Positions 41,350 through 50,293 are shown, numbered from the stretch's first letter. The stretch is DNA of 64,000 nucleotides from Paenibacillus sedimenti (GCF_014534655.1 NZ_JACVVD010000011.1:62001-126000), one strand, 5' to 3'. Program-made: numbers and translations. Notes: generated from the letters alone by a model not told the origin.

Positions 41350-42444
41350 TTGGTTTCAACTCTGTATCGGTGGAGTCTTCCCATCTCCACGGCCATCTGT
41401 ATGCTTTTGCTGATCTTGATCGTGACCACCAAACAGCTTCCGGATATTACCTTAGTTACCCATGAAATCAAGCTCATTTTCGCTGCGTTCATGGATATCT
41501 TTCTCGATGCGCTGCCGTTCATGCTGCTAGGTATCATCCTTTCCACAGTCGTAGAAAACTTCATTCCTGAAACGATGATCCGTCGGTTGACGCCGCGTCA
41601 CCCGCTTGGGGGAATTCTTTTCGCCTGCTTGCTCGGCATCATGTTCCCGCTATGTGAATGCGGAATGATACCCTTTGTGCGTCGGCTCATGAAAAAAGGT
41701 ATGCCCGTCTATATCGCCGTTATTTTCATCCTCGTCGGACCCATTCTGAATCCGATTGTTTTTGCATCGACTTTCATGGCTTTTCGAGACGAGCCGGCAA
41801 TGGCTTATTCCCGCATGGGACTTACATTCGGCGTTGCGCTTACAGTCGGTTTTATACTGACTCGTTTCTTAAAGAGCAATCCCTTGCGTCATACGTTTCA
41901 AGCAGTAACGGGCTCAGGGCCTAATCGTGCCGGGCATGAGCACCTTCATGCTCACGAATCTCATGGTCACTCTCATACCCATCATCACCATGCCCACTCC
42001 CATGAGCATGAACACGACCACAGCCACGCTCACGGTGGCCGCATGACCACCATGCTCAGCCACGGGACTACTGAACTGCTCGAGATGAGCAAATATTTAA
42101 TGCTAGGCGCTTTGCTAACCGCACTCATTCAAACCTTCGTAGCCAAAGACAGCTTATCCGCCATCGGCCAAGGACCTTTCGTCTCCCATATGTTCATGAT
42201 GGGCTTAGCCTACTTGCTCTCGTTGTGTTCAACAACGGACGCATTCATCGCCGCATCCTTCTCCTCGACATTTTCATCAGGTTCGCTGCTCGCTTTTCTC
42301 GTGTTCGGCCCCATGATTGATGTAAAAAGCACATTGATGATGCTTTCCATTTTCAAAGCCCGCTTCGTGCTAATTCTTTCCATCGTCGTTGCCTTGACCG
42401 TATTAGCGGGCTCTCTGCTCTCTATGCATTTCTTTTTAGCTTGA
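41350..42444 (+). CDS. Permease of the DUF318 (YcgR/YraQ) family with His-rich loop
   Basis: Membrane protein of 364 aa with about eight helices. Family motifs are LGIMFPLCECGMIPFVRRLMKKGMP near 97-121 and YLLSLCSTTDAFIAASFSS in the second half, each with a conserved Cys. The central loop (about residues 195-235) is extremely His-rich (HEHLHAHESHGHSHTHHHHA, then HEHEHDHSHAHGG), suggesting metal binding. In bacilli this family often has a TIGR03943 (YcgQ) partner downstream; none is here. TTG start at 41350 with AAAGGGG upstream; an ATG nearby is out of frame. Confidence 0.85.
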   Translation: MVSTLYRWSLPISTAICMLLLILIVTTKQLPDITLVTHEIKLIFAAFMDIFLDALPFMLLGIILSTVVENFIPETMIRRLTPRHPLGGILFACLLGIMFPLCECGMIPFVRRLMKKGMPVYIAVIFILVGPILNPIVFASTFMAFRDEPAMAYSRMGLTFGVALTVGFILTRFLKSNPLRHTFQAVTGSGPNRAGHEHLHAHESHGHSHTHHHHAHSHEHEHDHSHAHGGRMTTMLSHGTTELLEMSKYLMLGALLTALIQTFVAKDSLSAIGQGPFVSHMFMMGLAYLLSLCSTTDAFIAASFSSTFSSGSLLAFLVFGPMIDVKSTLMMLSIFKARFVLILSIVVALTVLAGSLLSMHFFLA

Positions 42445-42487
42445 AATAAACGACCCCTGCCGTCTGATAGATCCGACAGCAGGGGCG
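42445..42487 (-). terminator. Hairpin between permease and small membrane protein
   Basis: Minus strand CGCCCCTGCTGTC ... GACGGCAGGGGTCG followed by TTTATTTC; near-perfect stem. Probably ends the 102-aa gene, perhaps also the convergent permease. Confidence 0.66.
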
Positions 42488-42510
42488 AAATAATCCGTTA
42501 TAGTTACCAA

Positions 42511-42819
42511 CTAGGAGGAAAACGTATTGGTGTGATCTTTTTTCGCGGCTGCGATCAATAAAAGAATACCGCTTATGATATGCATGATCATACCTACAAA
42601 AGGAATCCAAGCAACGCAAGATGTGATAATACCTACAATACTTCCCGTCTTACTGGTATGTTCCTTGTTAGAAAAAATAAGCGTAATAATATGCAAAACG
42701 AGCATAACGGCAAGCGGTGTCCAAGCCAATCCAAGTACGATAGCGCCGCCTAAAACAGGAATACCCAGCAAAATCTCCAGTCCGCCTGTAACCCATTTCA
42801 AAATTTTTGATGTGCCCAT
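42511..42819 (-). CDS. Small membrane protein of unknown function
   Basis: Protein of 102 aa with three to four hydrophobic segments (GGLEILLGIPVLGGAIVLGLAW, LAVMLVLHIITLIFS, GSIVGIITSCVAWIPFVG, MIMHIISGILLLIA). No family recognised beyond general resemblance to small uncharacterised Bacillus membrane proteins. AGGAGGG precedes the ATG at 42819. It sits between the convergent permease and the second MITE-like copy. Confidence 0.75.
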   Translation of the reverse strand: MGTSKILKWVTGGLEILLGIPVLGGAIVLGLAWTPLAVMLVLHIITLIFSNKEHTSKTGSIVGIITSCVAWIPFVGMIMHIISGILLLIAAAKKDHTNTFSS

Positions 42820-42919
42820 TCGGAACCCTCCTAAAGTCATAATCTGATGAAATTCGACTTATTATAACACGACTTCTTTTGTGTTTTTTCTAAAATTAGC
42901 GAATAAATATAAAAAAAAA

Positions 42920-43348
42920 GGCTCTGTTAAACTTTGTTGTTGATTTTCTTTATTTAAGTAACGGGCCTTAAAAAAGAGCGGAACTGCGAATGTTCAGTAA
43001 TCACAGAAACAACGATTCTGTATGAAATTTCATATAAAATCGGGCTCTTCGCTTCAATTAGTGCTTTTGTGTATGATTTTTCGTGTATAACTATGGATAT
43101 TACCGTTTGAAGGATAAATCTGTATGATTTTTCGAGTATATATATGGGGTAACAATAGTTTCGAATTGATCGCTAATTGTTTAGGTGGTTTGTCTTACCA
43201 CATAAGAATTTATAAGTTTCCGATGAGTCGGAAAACGAAATTCGTATTGGCGAATAAACCTTCCGCTGAACGCGGTCGCACATCTTCGAAAGACCTCGAT
43301 AGAGGTTTATCTCATGGTTAGAAATCAACAATGAAGAATAACAAAGCC
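42920..43348. mobile_element. MITE-like insertion, copy 2
   Basis: 429-bp element bounded by GGCTCTGTTA... on the left and ...AACAAAGCC on the right. Imperfect terminal inverted repeats share the TTGTTGATTT block. Flanks are A-rich (AAAAAAAA left, AAAAAATA right), compatible with a degraded 8-bp duplication. It contains a 60-70 bp left segment (near 42965-43036) missing from copy 1; the right 148 bp differ from copy 1 at one base. No transposase. It lies in the gap before the ilvD terminator. Confidence 0.82.
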
Positions 43349-43350
43349 AA

Positions 43351-43407
43351 AAAATAAAAAAGCTTTGTTTATAGGCAGCAACCACACTGCTCTACAAACA
43401 AAGCTTA
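43351..43407 (-). terminator. Terminator of ilvD
   Basis: Minus strand AAGCTTTGTTTGTAG ... CTATAAACAAAGCTT followed by TTTTTA, 13 pairs with one mismatch. It abuts the right end of the second MITE-like copy. Confidence 0.82.
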
Positions 43408-43416
43408 TTAAAGTAA

Positions 43417-45102
43417 TTAGATTTTTAGAATCGCGCCGGCACTTGCGTTAGTCACCAATTTGGTATAACGCGCCAAGTAGCCTGTTTGGATTTTCGGCTC
43501 GAAGCCCGTCCAACTCTCACGGCGCTTCGCAAACTCTTCATCGCTGATTTGCAATTCAATTTTGCGGTTGTCCATGTCGACATCGATAATATCGCCGTCT
43601 TGGACGAAAGCAAGAGGTCCGCCCTCAGCCGCCTCAGGCGACATATGACCGATCGAGATCCCGCGGGATGCGCCGGAGAATCGACCGTCTGTAATCAGCG
43701 CAACCTTAGCTCCGAGTCCCATTCCTACGATCTGGGATGTTGGGGCAAGCATTTCCGGCATACCCGGGCCGCCTTTCGGACCTTCGTAACGAATTACAAC
43801 GACATGACCTTCTTTAACATGGCCGTTAGCAATTCCATACAGAGCTTCATCTTGGGAGTTGAAGCAGATCGCCGGACCTACGTGACGGCCGCCAACGGAT
43901 TTATCAACGGCGCCTACCTTTACGATACTTCCTTCCGGAGCAAGGTTACCGAACAGAACCGCAAGTCCGCCTCTTTCACTATGCGGATTGCTTAATGGAC
44001 GGATAACATCCGTGTTCTGAATTTCACAGCCAGCTACATTTTCACGCAGCGTTTTCGCGGTTACCGTGATGCGATCGCCATCGAAAGCGCCCGGCTTTTT
44101 CAAAAGCTCATTAATAATCGCACTAACACCGCCCGCTAAATGCACATCTTCGATGTGATAATCGGAAGCCGGCGCGATTTTCGCAAGATGAGGAACGCGC
44201 TCCGCCACTTCGTTAATGCGGGAAACCGGGTAATCAACGCCTGCTTCAGCAGCGATAGCGAGTGTGTGAAGAACCGTGTTTGTCGATCCGCCCATCGCCA
44301 TATCCAAGGCAAACGCGTTGTCGATGGCTTCGATTGTCACGATATCGCGAGGCTTGATGTCTTTTTCGATCAACACCATCAGCTGCTTCGCGCAATCTTT
44401 AACGAATTGCTTGCGTTCTTCGGCAACAGCAAGAATTGTACCGTTACCTGGCATCGCAAGACCAAGACCTTCAGCCAGACAGTTCATGGAGTTCGCTGTG
44501 AACATACCGGAACAGGATCCGCATGTCGGGCAACCGTATTGCTCCAGCTCTTCCAAATCTTTTTCGTCGATTTTACCCGATTGGAAAGCGCCGACACCTT
44601 CGAATACGGAGGACAAGGAGATCGATTTACCGTTTTTATCTTTACCGGCTTTCATCGGGCCGCCGCTTACCAACATCGTCGGGATGTTGACGCGTAGAGC
44701 ACCCATGATCATGCCCGGTGTAATTTTATCACAGTTGGGAATACAGATAAGACCGTCGAACCAATGCGCATTCACAACAGTTTCCAAAGAATCCGCGATA
44801 ATTTCACGGCTCGGCAAGGAATAACGCATACCGATGTGACCCATCGCAATCCCGTCGTCGACCCCAATCGTGTTGAACTCGAAAGGAACGCCGCCCGCTT
44901 CGCGGATCGCTTCCTTCACCAGCTTACCGAACTCCTGCAGGTGAACGTGGCCAGGAATAATGTCTATATAAGAGTTGCAGACCGCAATAAACGGTTTGCC
45001 GAAATCTTCCTCTTTAACGCCGGCTGCACGCAGCAAACTGCGGTGTGGGGCGCGGTCGAAACCTTTTTTGATCATGTCGCTTCGCATTTTTGGATTAGCC
45101 AT
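43417..45102 (-). CDS. ilvD: Dihydroxy-acid dehydratase
   Basis: Fe-S dehydratase of 561 aa in valine/isoleucine synthesis (dihydroxy-acids to 2-oxo acids). Cluster cysteines are seen in VCNSYIDIIPGH near 47, IPNCDKITPGM near 118 and YGCPTCGSCSGMFTANSMNCLAE near 190; the C-terminal domain shows VVIRYEGPKGGPGMPEM and DGRFSGASRGISIGH. AGGAGG precedes the ATG. Other ilv/leu genes are not nearby. The 5' untranslated stretch has a hairpin (45134-45152) but no T-box. Confidence 0.97.
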   Translation of the reverse strand: MANPKMRSDMIKKGFDRAPHRSLLRAAGVKEEDFGKPFIAVCNSYIDIIPGHVHLQEFGKLVKEAIREAGGVPFEFNTIGVDDGIAMGHIGMRYSLPSREIIADSLETVVNAHWFDGLICIPNCDKITPGMIMGALRVNIPTMLVSGGPMKAGKDKNGKSISLSSVFEGVGAFQSGKIDEKDLEELEQYGCPTCGSCSGMFTANSMNCLAEGLGLAMPGNGTILAVAEERKQFVKDCAKQLMVLIEKDIKPRDIVTIEAIDNAFALDMAMGGSTNTVLHTLAIAAEAGVDYPVSRINEVAERVPHLAKIAPASDYHIEDVHLAGGVSAIINELLKKPGAFDGDRITVTAKTLRENVAGCEIQNTDVIRPLSNPHSERGGLAVLFGNLAPEGSIVKVGAVDKSVGGRHVGPAICFNSQDEALYGIANGHVKEGHVVVIRYEGPKGGPGMPEMLAPTSQIVGMGLGAKVALITDGRFSGASRGISIGHMSPEAAEGGPLAFVQDGDIIDVDMDNRKIELQISDEEFAKRRESWTGFEPKIQTGYLARYTKLVTNASAGAILKI

Positions 45103-45133
45103 CTGTTGTTCCTCCTAATATTCATTGTAGGAT

Positions 45134-45152
45134 CTTTGAGCATAGCTCAAAG
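45134..45152 (-). other. Hairpin in the ilvD leader
   Basis: CTTTGAGC-TAT-GCTCAAAG: eight perfect pairs with a three-base loop, 32 nt upstream of the ilvD start, no T-run. Possible mRNA stabiliser or protein site; role unknown. Confidence 0.45.
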
Positions 45153-45268
45153 TCTCTCTTTTTTCGATTTTTTTCGCTATTTCGCAAAACAATGAATCTA
45201 TCATACCACACTTTTAATGTTTTTTCTCCCTTTAGTATGTTCCCGCGTCAATGTGACGGATAAAATTA

Positions 45269-45312
45269 GAAAACCCGCATCTCGCCGAATCCAATCGGTC
45301 AATGCGGGCTTC
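45269..45312 (-). terminator. Terminator of the sugar ABC operon
   Basis: Minus strand CCCGCATT ... GATGCGGG followed by TTTTCT, after the permease stop at 45324. Confidence 0.65.
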
Positions 45313-45323
45313 CAATCACGACA

Positions 45324-46310
45324 CTAAGCTTTCCGCCGGTTCAAATGTACAAAAGTAATGGCCAGCGCGAGCACCAGCACCCCGCCTTTGATAATGTCGA
45401 AGCCGAAATAGGGCACATTCAGCATCGTAAGTCCGTTCAGCAGCACGCCAATGAGCACCGCCCCAAAAAACGTGCCAATGACATTCGGCTTGCCTGCGCC
45501 AAGCACGGAGTAGCCAACGAAAACGGAAGCTACGGCTTCCATTAAAAGAGGGGCCCCGGCGTCAATTTGACCGGACCCGACCCGCGAAGCGTAAAGAATC
45601 CCGGCGAGCCCCGCGAAAACGCCCGACAACACATAGGCCGCTAAACGGATTTTGTTAACGGAAATCCCGGATAGACGTGCCGCTTCCCGATTGCCGCCCG
45701 TAATGTAAAGCTGACGTCCCCAGCGAGTATAGGTCAGGAATACATGCACAGCAATAACGGCGACAATCATAAGAATAACCGGAACGGGTACGCCAAGCAG
45801 TTTTCCCTGCCCGATCCATAGAAACTCAGGCGAGAATTTCCCGGGGGCCACCGTACCGTCCTGGAATCTCATATTGTTGTAAATGGAAAAGCCTTTGGTA
45901 AACGTTTTTTGCACGCCCCCTATCATGTACATGATTGCCAGAGTAGCCAGCAAATCCGGGATACGGATCTTCACGATCAGCAGCGCATTCAACAGACCGA
46001 TCAGCGCTCCGATCACAATAGGGACAATCAATACCAGAATGAGCGGCTGCTCGTACCAGACCATTAAAGCGGCTGCCGCAACCGTAGATAACGAAACCGT
46101 GGAACCCACAGACAAGTCAAAGCCGTCTACAATTTGCGACAGGGTCACCCCGATCGCCACGAATGTTACGATGGATATCGACCTCAGGATGTCGGCAATG
46201 TTGTCATACGTCATAAAATTCTCATTAATAATGGAAAATACAATAACGACAAGTGCAATAACGAATAATGCCCCATATTTAAATGAAAAATCAAGGCTCT
46301 TTTCTTTCAA
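45324..46310 (-). CDS. Sugar-type ABC transporter permease (RbsC-like)
   Basis: Membrane subunit of 328 aa with about nine helices, of the CUT2 class that imports ribose, xylose, galactofuranose or similar sugars. Signature segments are SQIVDGFDLSVGSTVSLSTV near 75, TLAIMYMIGGVQKTFTKG, AARLSGISVNKIRLAAYVLSG and GGVLVLALAITF. A TTG at 46310, right after the ATPase stop and 9 bp after GGAGG, is preferred; the longer ATG reading has no ribosome site. Last gene of the three-gene importer. Confidence 0.9.
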   Translation of the reverse strand: MKEKSLDFSFKYGALFVIALVVIVFSIINENFMTYDNIADILRSISIVTFVAIGVTLSQIVDGFDLSVGSTVSLSTVAAAALMVWYEQPLILVLIVPIVIGALIGLLNALLIVKIRIPDLLATLAIMYMIGGVQKTFTKGFSIYNNMRFQDGTVAPGKFSPEFLWIGQGKLLGVPVPVILMIVAVIAVHVFLTYTRWGRQLYITGGNREAARLSGISVNKIRLAAYVLSGVFAGLAGILYASRVGSGQIDAGAPLLMEAVASVFVGYSVLGAGKPNVIGTFFGAVLIGVLLNGLTMLNVPYFGFDIIKGGVLVLALAITFVHLNRRKA

Positions 46311-46311
46311 G

Positions 46312-47820
46312 CTATTCAGCCTCCCCCGCGCTGGCATAAGTTAAAATGAGATCCTGCGTCGCTTCCGCGCGGGACAGCTCCTTCACCACAGAACCGTAGC
46401 TCATCACCAGGATGCGATCCGCAATGCCGATAATTTCATTCAGCTCGCATGATAAGTAAATGATGCCCTTGCCTTCCGAAGCGAGCTGCCCGATCAAGCG
46501 GAAAATGTCGCTTTTCGCGCCAACGTCGACGCCTTTAGTCGGCTCGTCGAACATATAGACGTCCGCGTTTGTCGGCAGCCATTTGCCGACCGCGACCTTC
46601 TGCTGGTTGCCGCCGCTCAAGTGTTTCACGGCGCGATTCGGATCACGCGGCTGCACGCCGAGCTGCTCAACCAGTTTCGATGCATGCGCACTCTCCGCTC
46701 CGCGTTTCACGAAGCCGAGCGTGCTCAGCATGCGCAGAATCGGAAGCGACAGATTGCGCTTCACCGATTCTTCCACCAGAACGCCCTGCTTGCGGCGTTC
46801 CTCGGGCACGAGCGCGATGCCGGCGCGCACGGCATCCTCCGGCTGGCGCAGCGCGAGCTTACGCCCGGCGAGCCGCACCTCGCCGCCGTCTGCGGCGTCG
46901 GCACCGAAGATCAGCCGGCTCAACTCCGTCTTGCCGGCGCCGACCAAACCGACCACACCGAGGATTTCCCCCCGGCGGAGGTCAAAGCTGACGCCGCGCA
47001 CCTTCGTGCCGCGGCGCAGATCTCTCACCTCGAGGAGGGTATCGCCGATGGGCACATCGGCTTTAGGAAACTCCTCGGTGAAGGTTTTGCCCAGCATCGC
47101 CTCGATGACCCCGGCGATGTCCAACTCTTCAGCCGCCCGCGAGAGCACGCGGCGGCCGTCGCGCATGATCGTGATCCGGTCGGCGATCCGGAACACTTCT
47201 TGGAGCCGGTGGGAGATGAAGACGAGCCCCACTCCCTCCCGCTTCAGGCTGTCCATAATCTGGAACAGCCGTTCCGACTCCTCCAGACTGAGCGGCGCCG
47301 TCGGCTCATCGAAAATAATGATCTTCGCCTTATGCGCCATCGCTCTGGCAATTAGAACGAGCTGCTTCTGGGAGATGCTCAGTTCATCGACCTTGCTGCG
47401 TACGGAAAAGGAGGCGCCGATCTTGGCGAGAATCGCTGCCGCTTCGCGATGCAGCTTGCGCCAGCTCACCCAAGCTTCGCCTTGAACGAGCTTATCCATC
47501 ATGACGTTCTCCGTCACGGTAAGCTCTGGAACGAGCGCCGTATCTACTTCCTGATACACACAGTAAATCCCTTGCGCCATAGCTTCTTTAGGTGTTCGTA
47601 TCATCACGGTGTGCCCGCTTACCGAGATGCAGCCATCATCATTCGTATAAGCGCCGGAGAGTATCTTCATCAAGGTACTTTTCCCGGCTCCGTTAGCACC
47701 GAGCAAAGCATGAATTTCGCCGCTTTGCAGCTCAAAATCAACCTCTTGCAGCGCCTTTACGCCGGGGAATGATTTGGAGATGCCTTTCATTTGCAGCAAA
47801 GGCGCGTTATCGGCCGACAT
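46312..47820 (-). CDS. Sugar ABC transporter, double ATPase subunit
   Basis: Tandem ATP-binding protein of 502 aa (RbsA/YtfR type). First domain: Walker A LLGANGAGKST near 34-43, signature LSISQKQLVLIARA, Walker B IIIFDEPTAPLS. Second domain: VGLVGAGKTELSR and LSGGNQQKVAVGKWL with MFDEPTKGVDVG. The start at 47820 follows GAGAGGTG. The middle third (about 46.6-47.1 kb) is clearly more GC-rich than the flanks. It feeds the RbsC-like permease. Confidence 0.92.
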   Translation of the reverse strand: MSADNAPLLQMKGISKSFPGVKALQEVDFELQSGEIHALLGANGAGKSTLMKILSGAYTNDDGCISVSGHTVMIRTPKEAMAQGIYCVYQEVDTALVPELTVTENVMMDKLVQGEAWVSWRKLHREAAAILAKIGASFSVRSKVDELSISQKQLVLIARAMAHKAKIIIFDEPTAPLSLEESERLFQIMDSLKREGVGLVFISHRLQEVFRIADRITIMRDGRRVLSRAAEELDIAGVIEAMLGKTFTEEFPKADVPIGDTLLEVRDLRRGTKVRGVSFDLRRGEILGVVGLVGAGKTELSRLIFGADAADGGEVRLAGRKLALRQPEDAVRAGIALVPEERRKQGVLVEESVKRNLSLPILRMLSTLGFVKRGAESAHASKLVEQLGVQPRDPNRAVKHLSGGNQQKVAVGKWLPTNADVYMFDEPTKGVDVGAKSDIFRLIGQLASEGKGIIYLSCELNEIIGIADRILVMSYGSVVKELSRAEATQDLILTYASAGEAE

Positions 47821-47847
47821 CTGTTTCACCTCTCGTGTCAATCTGAA

Positions 47848-47875
47848 AGTCCCATCGCTTTAAGGCGATGGGACT
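47848..47875 (-). other. Intergenic hairpin in the sugar ABC operon
   Basis: AGTCCCATCGC pairs perfectly with GCGATGGGACT around a six-base loop. No T-run follows, so it is more likely to protect the 3' end of the binding-protein mRNA, or to reduce read-through, than to end the operon. Confidence 0.6.
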
Positions 47876-47886
47876 CTACGTTCAAC

Positions 47887-48999
47887 TTATTTTTTTTCTG
47901 CTGCTTTTAACCAGTCGGTATAGCCTTGTTGACTGCCTCCCCAGCCTTTTACGTATTCGCTAAGTTGAGTCGTATTGATTTGCTTATCCTTAGGCAATTG
48001 ATCGCGGGATACATAAACAGGATCAAGAACTACTTTATCAGGCGTTTGATCGCCATGCAGCTTTTGATACAGATAACGTACCTGCACGCGTCCGATATCT
48101 TTCGGATCTACCGCAGCTGAAGCGACCCATGGGCTTTTCGGATCTTGCAGCAATTGCAGGTCTTCGTCGCTAAGATCGATACCATATACTTTGATCTCTG
48201 TACGGCCTGCTTGTTGGATCGCGCGAGCTGCGCCTTTAGCGAACTCATCCCATGCTGCCCATACCGCAGTAATGTCACCTTTATTAGGGTATTTCTTCAA
48301 AATGGCTTCCATTTGCGTTTGCGTATCTAAAGCAGGGTCTTTCGCTGTTCCGAAAGCGGCCACTTCTTTAATATCCGGATATTTCTTTTGGAATGCTTGG
48401 TAAGCAAGCTGTCTGCGTTCCATTGGAGCAAAACCCGCTACCCATACTTTCACGATGTTTCCTTTGCCGCCAGCGTCTTTGGCCAACTGTTCCAGTGTGG
48501 ATTCAGCCATTTTTTGATCGCCTTGTTCCAAGGATGTAACACCCGGCACGTTCAGGATGGAGTCGAAACTAACGACCGGAATTTTTTTCTCCAGCGCTTT
48601 CTTCACGCCGGCTTCCAGCGCCTCAGCCGTTCCGTGGTCGATCAGAATACCGTCGAACTTCTGGTTAATGGCCGCATCCAGGTTGGATGCCATTTTCGCC
48701 AAATCCGTATCCGCAACGAATACCGTTACTTTACCGCCAAGCTTTTCAACTTGCTCTTTCACACCCTCTACATACTGAGAGGAAAATGTTCCTGTATTGA
48801 ACTGCATCACGAGTGCAATTTTCTTTCCGGTTAAATCAGTTGTTTTAGCAGCGTCCGCCGGCTTGCTGGCCTCTCCCGCTTTTGCGCTTGCCTCAGGTGC
48901 CGCCGATGCGCCGGTGTTGGCTTTTTGACCGCATGCTGCAAGCAAGCTGCCGACTAAGGCCAAAATGATAAATAGACTTACTAAACTCTTCTTTCTCAT
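47887..48999 (-). CDS. Sugar ABC transporter substrate-binding lipoprotein
   Basis: Periplasmic-binding-protein-type (RbsB-like) lipoprotein of 370 aa. Signal peptide with lipobox LLAAC near residues 19-23, then an Ala/Ser linker and two alpha/beta lobes: KIALVMQFNTGTFSSQYVEGVKE, DGILIDHGTAEALEAGVKKAL, and a hinge with WAAWDEFAKGAARAI. GGGGAGGG precedes the ATG at 48999. First gene of the operon; it may be expressed more than the ATPase and permease because of the intergenic hairpin. The sugar is not predictable. Confidence 0.92.
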   Translation of the reverse strand: MRKKSLVSLFIILALVGSLLAACGQKANTGASAAPEASAKAGEASKPADAAKTTDLTGKKIALVMQFNTGTFSSQYVEGVKEQVEKLGGKVTVFVADTDLAKMASNLDAAINQKFDGILIDHGTAEALEAGVKKALEKKIPVVSFDSILNVPGVTSLEQGDQKMAESTLEQLAKDAGGKGNIVKVWVAGFAPMERRQLAYQAFQKKYPDIKEVAAFGTAKDPALDTQTQMEAILKKYPNKGDITAVWAAWDEFAKGAARAIQQAGRTEIKVYGIDLSDEDLQLLQDPKSPWVASAAVDPKDIGRVQVRYLYQKLHGDQTPDKVVLDPVYVSRDQLPKDKQINTTQLSEYVKGWGGSQQGYTDWLKAAEKK

Positions 49000-49146
49000 G
49001 GTTACCCTCCCCAATATAGTGCTTGTCTCATATCCAATCTAATCAATCGGATTATTACTCCGAGTCGTTTAGTAGGAATTGTTATTCAGTATATTAGCAC
49101 TGGAAGGCAATCCCGTCAATCAGATTTTATATTTTTCGACTTCTCT

Positions 49147-49794
49147 CTACTTTCGCCCAAAATCAGCCTTAATTTCGCCCCACTTTTTCGTATCCCATTT
49201 CACGATTTTGTTCGTATACGTATGGGTTTTAAGCCATTTGAGCGCACGATCCACCAGCGTCCAAATCTCTTCTGTCGAGGTATCTCTTACCAGATTGGTC
49301 GAAACCTCTTTCTTACGAATCCAGCTGAGTGCCGTAACCGAGTCGGTATAAATCGTTTTATTGCTGCCCTGCTTCTGCAGATAAGCAAGTCCGTGCACAA
49401 TAGCTAAGAACTCGCCCAGATTGTTCGTTCCTTTAGCGATAGGACCTTGATAAAAAATGATTTCCCCTGTCCTCGTATCCACGCCTTTATACTCAACGAT
49501 GCCCGGATTACCCGAACAGCCCACATCGACTGAAATGCTGTCATAGTCAACATCCGGCGCCGCCTCTGCGCTTCCGGACTTTCCTGGTGCAGTGCTTGAA
49601 GCACTCGCTTTCCCCGAAAAATCCAGCGATTTCTGCCATCCTCTTTCCAGAGCCTTCCGGGCTTCAGCCTCAGATTCGTAGGACTTGAACCGCGCTTGCG
49701 GATAACCCTTTGTCTGAGCTTGGCACTCCGCCCATGTACGATAAATGCCAGGCTGATGTCCTACCCAAACCACATAAAATTTCGCTTGCGCCAT
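49147..49794 (-). CDS. RNase H family protein with viroplasmin domain
   Basis: Protein of 215 aa. An N-terminal viroplasmin/Caulimovirus-type domain of about 50 residues (FYVVWVGHQPGIYRTWAECQ, GYPQARFKSYESEAEARKAL) binds RNA/DNA hybrids in related proteins. The RNase H fold follows: ISVDVGCSGNPGIVEYKGV (first Asp), NNLGEFLAIVHGL (Glu), TDSVTALSW (Asp) and IVKWDTKKWGE (Asp). All four carboxylates are present, so cleavage activity is expected. GGAGAGTG precedes the ATG; the gene starts one base after the previous stop. Confidence 0.9.
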   Translation of the reverse strand: MAQAKFYVVWVGHQPGIYRTWAECQAQTKGYPQARFKSYESEAEARKALERGWQKSLDFSGKASASSTAPGKSGSAEAAPDVDYDSISVDVGCSGNPGIVEYKGVDTRTGEIIFYQGPIAKGTNNLGEFLAIVHGLAYLQKQGSNKTIYTDSVTALSWIRKKEVSTNLVRDTSTEEIWTLVDRALKWLKTHTYTNKIVKWDTKKWGEIKADFGRK

Positions 49795-49795
49795 C

Positions 49796-50293
49796 TTACA
49801 CTCTCCGTACTTGTTCTTGTAATTGATCCACTAGCCCGGTAACGACTTTCACCGTATCGGCAAAATAGGGTCTGTAATCCAGCCCTTGAACAAACTGAAG
49901 ATACGTTTGACCCAGTTCAAGCAATTGCCCGCGATATTCAGCCGCTCTGACAATATGGCTTTCCAGTTCACGATAGGTACCGTTCGATCGTTCTTCCACA
50001 AGCTTTAACTCTAATTGCTCGTCGTTCAAATGACTCACCGTGAAGGAAAACCCTCTGCATTCCGGATCACCGCAGCCGCAGACGAAGAACGGCATCCGCT
50101 CCCACTGATCGGCAGGCGCGAACCGATTTGGCTCTGTATCGTTTAGCGCACTATATAGGAACGCTGGAAGTCCTACATCGACGCATAGCGGCTCTTCAAT
50201 AATAACGCTATCTTCTACAGCCAAACGCACATCTGCTTGAATAATTTGTAAATCTTTATCTAACGACCAACCCGTTACAGACAAATCAAACAT
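49796..50293 (-). CDS. Uncharacterised protein with CGCGDPECRG motif
   Basis: Protein of 165 aa, no membrane segment. A short Cys cluster, FFVCGCGDPECRG near residues 70-82, looks like a metal knuckle; the remainder is mixed alpha/beta with an acidic character. No family recognised. GGAGGTGG precedes the ATG at 50293. Directly followed by the RNase H-like gene (1-bp gap), suggesting a two-gene operon; the functional link is unknown. Confidence 0.75.
   Translation of the reverse strand: MFDLSVTGWSLDKDLQIIQADVRLAVEDSVIIEEPLCVDVGLPAFLYSALNDTEPNRFAPADQWERMPFFVCGCGDPECRGFSFTVSHLNDEQLELKLVEERSNGTYRELESHIVRAAEYRGQLLELGQTYLQFVQGLDYRPYFADTVKVVTGLVDQLQEQVRRV

Noticed and set aside
43349..43407. Right end of the second MITE-like copy extending into the AAGCTTTGTT stem
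   Set aside because: The stem forms a complete terminator for ilvD and its resemblance to the element end (AGCTTTGTT) is short; the element boundary at AACAAAGCC agrees with copy 1.
45103..45240. Search for a T-box or attenuator upstream of ilvD
   Set aside because: Only a simple hairpin without T-run is present; no UGGNACC-type motif or specifier arrangement is visible.
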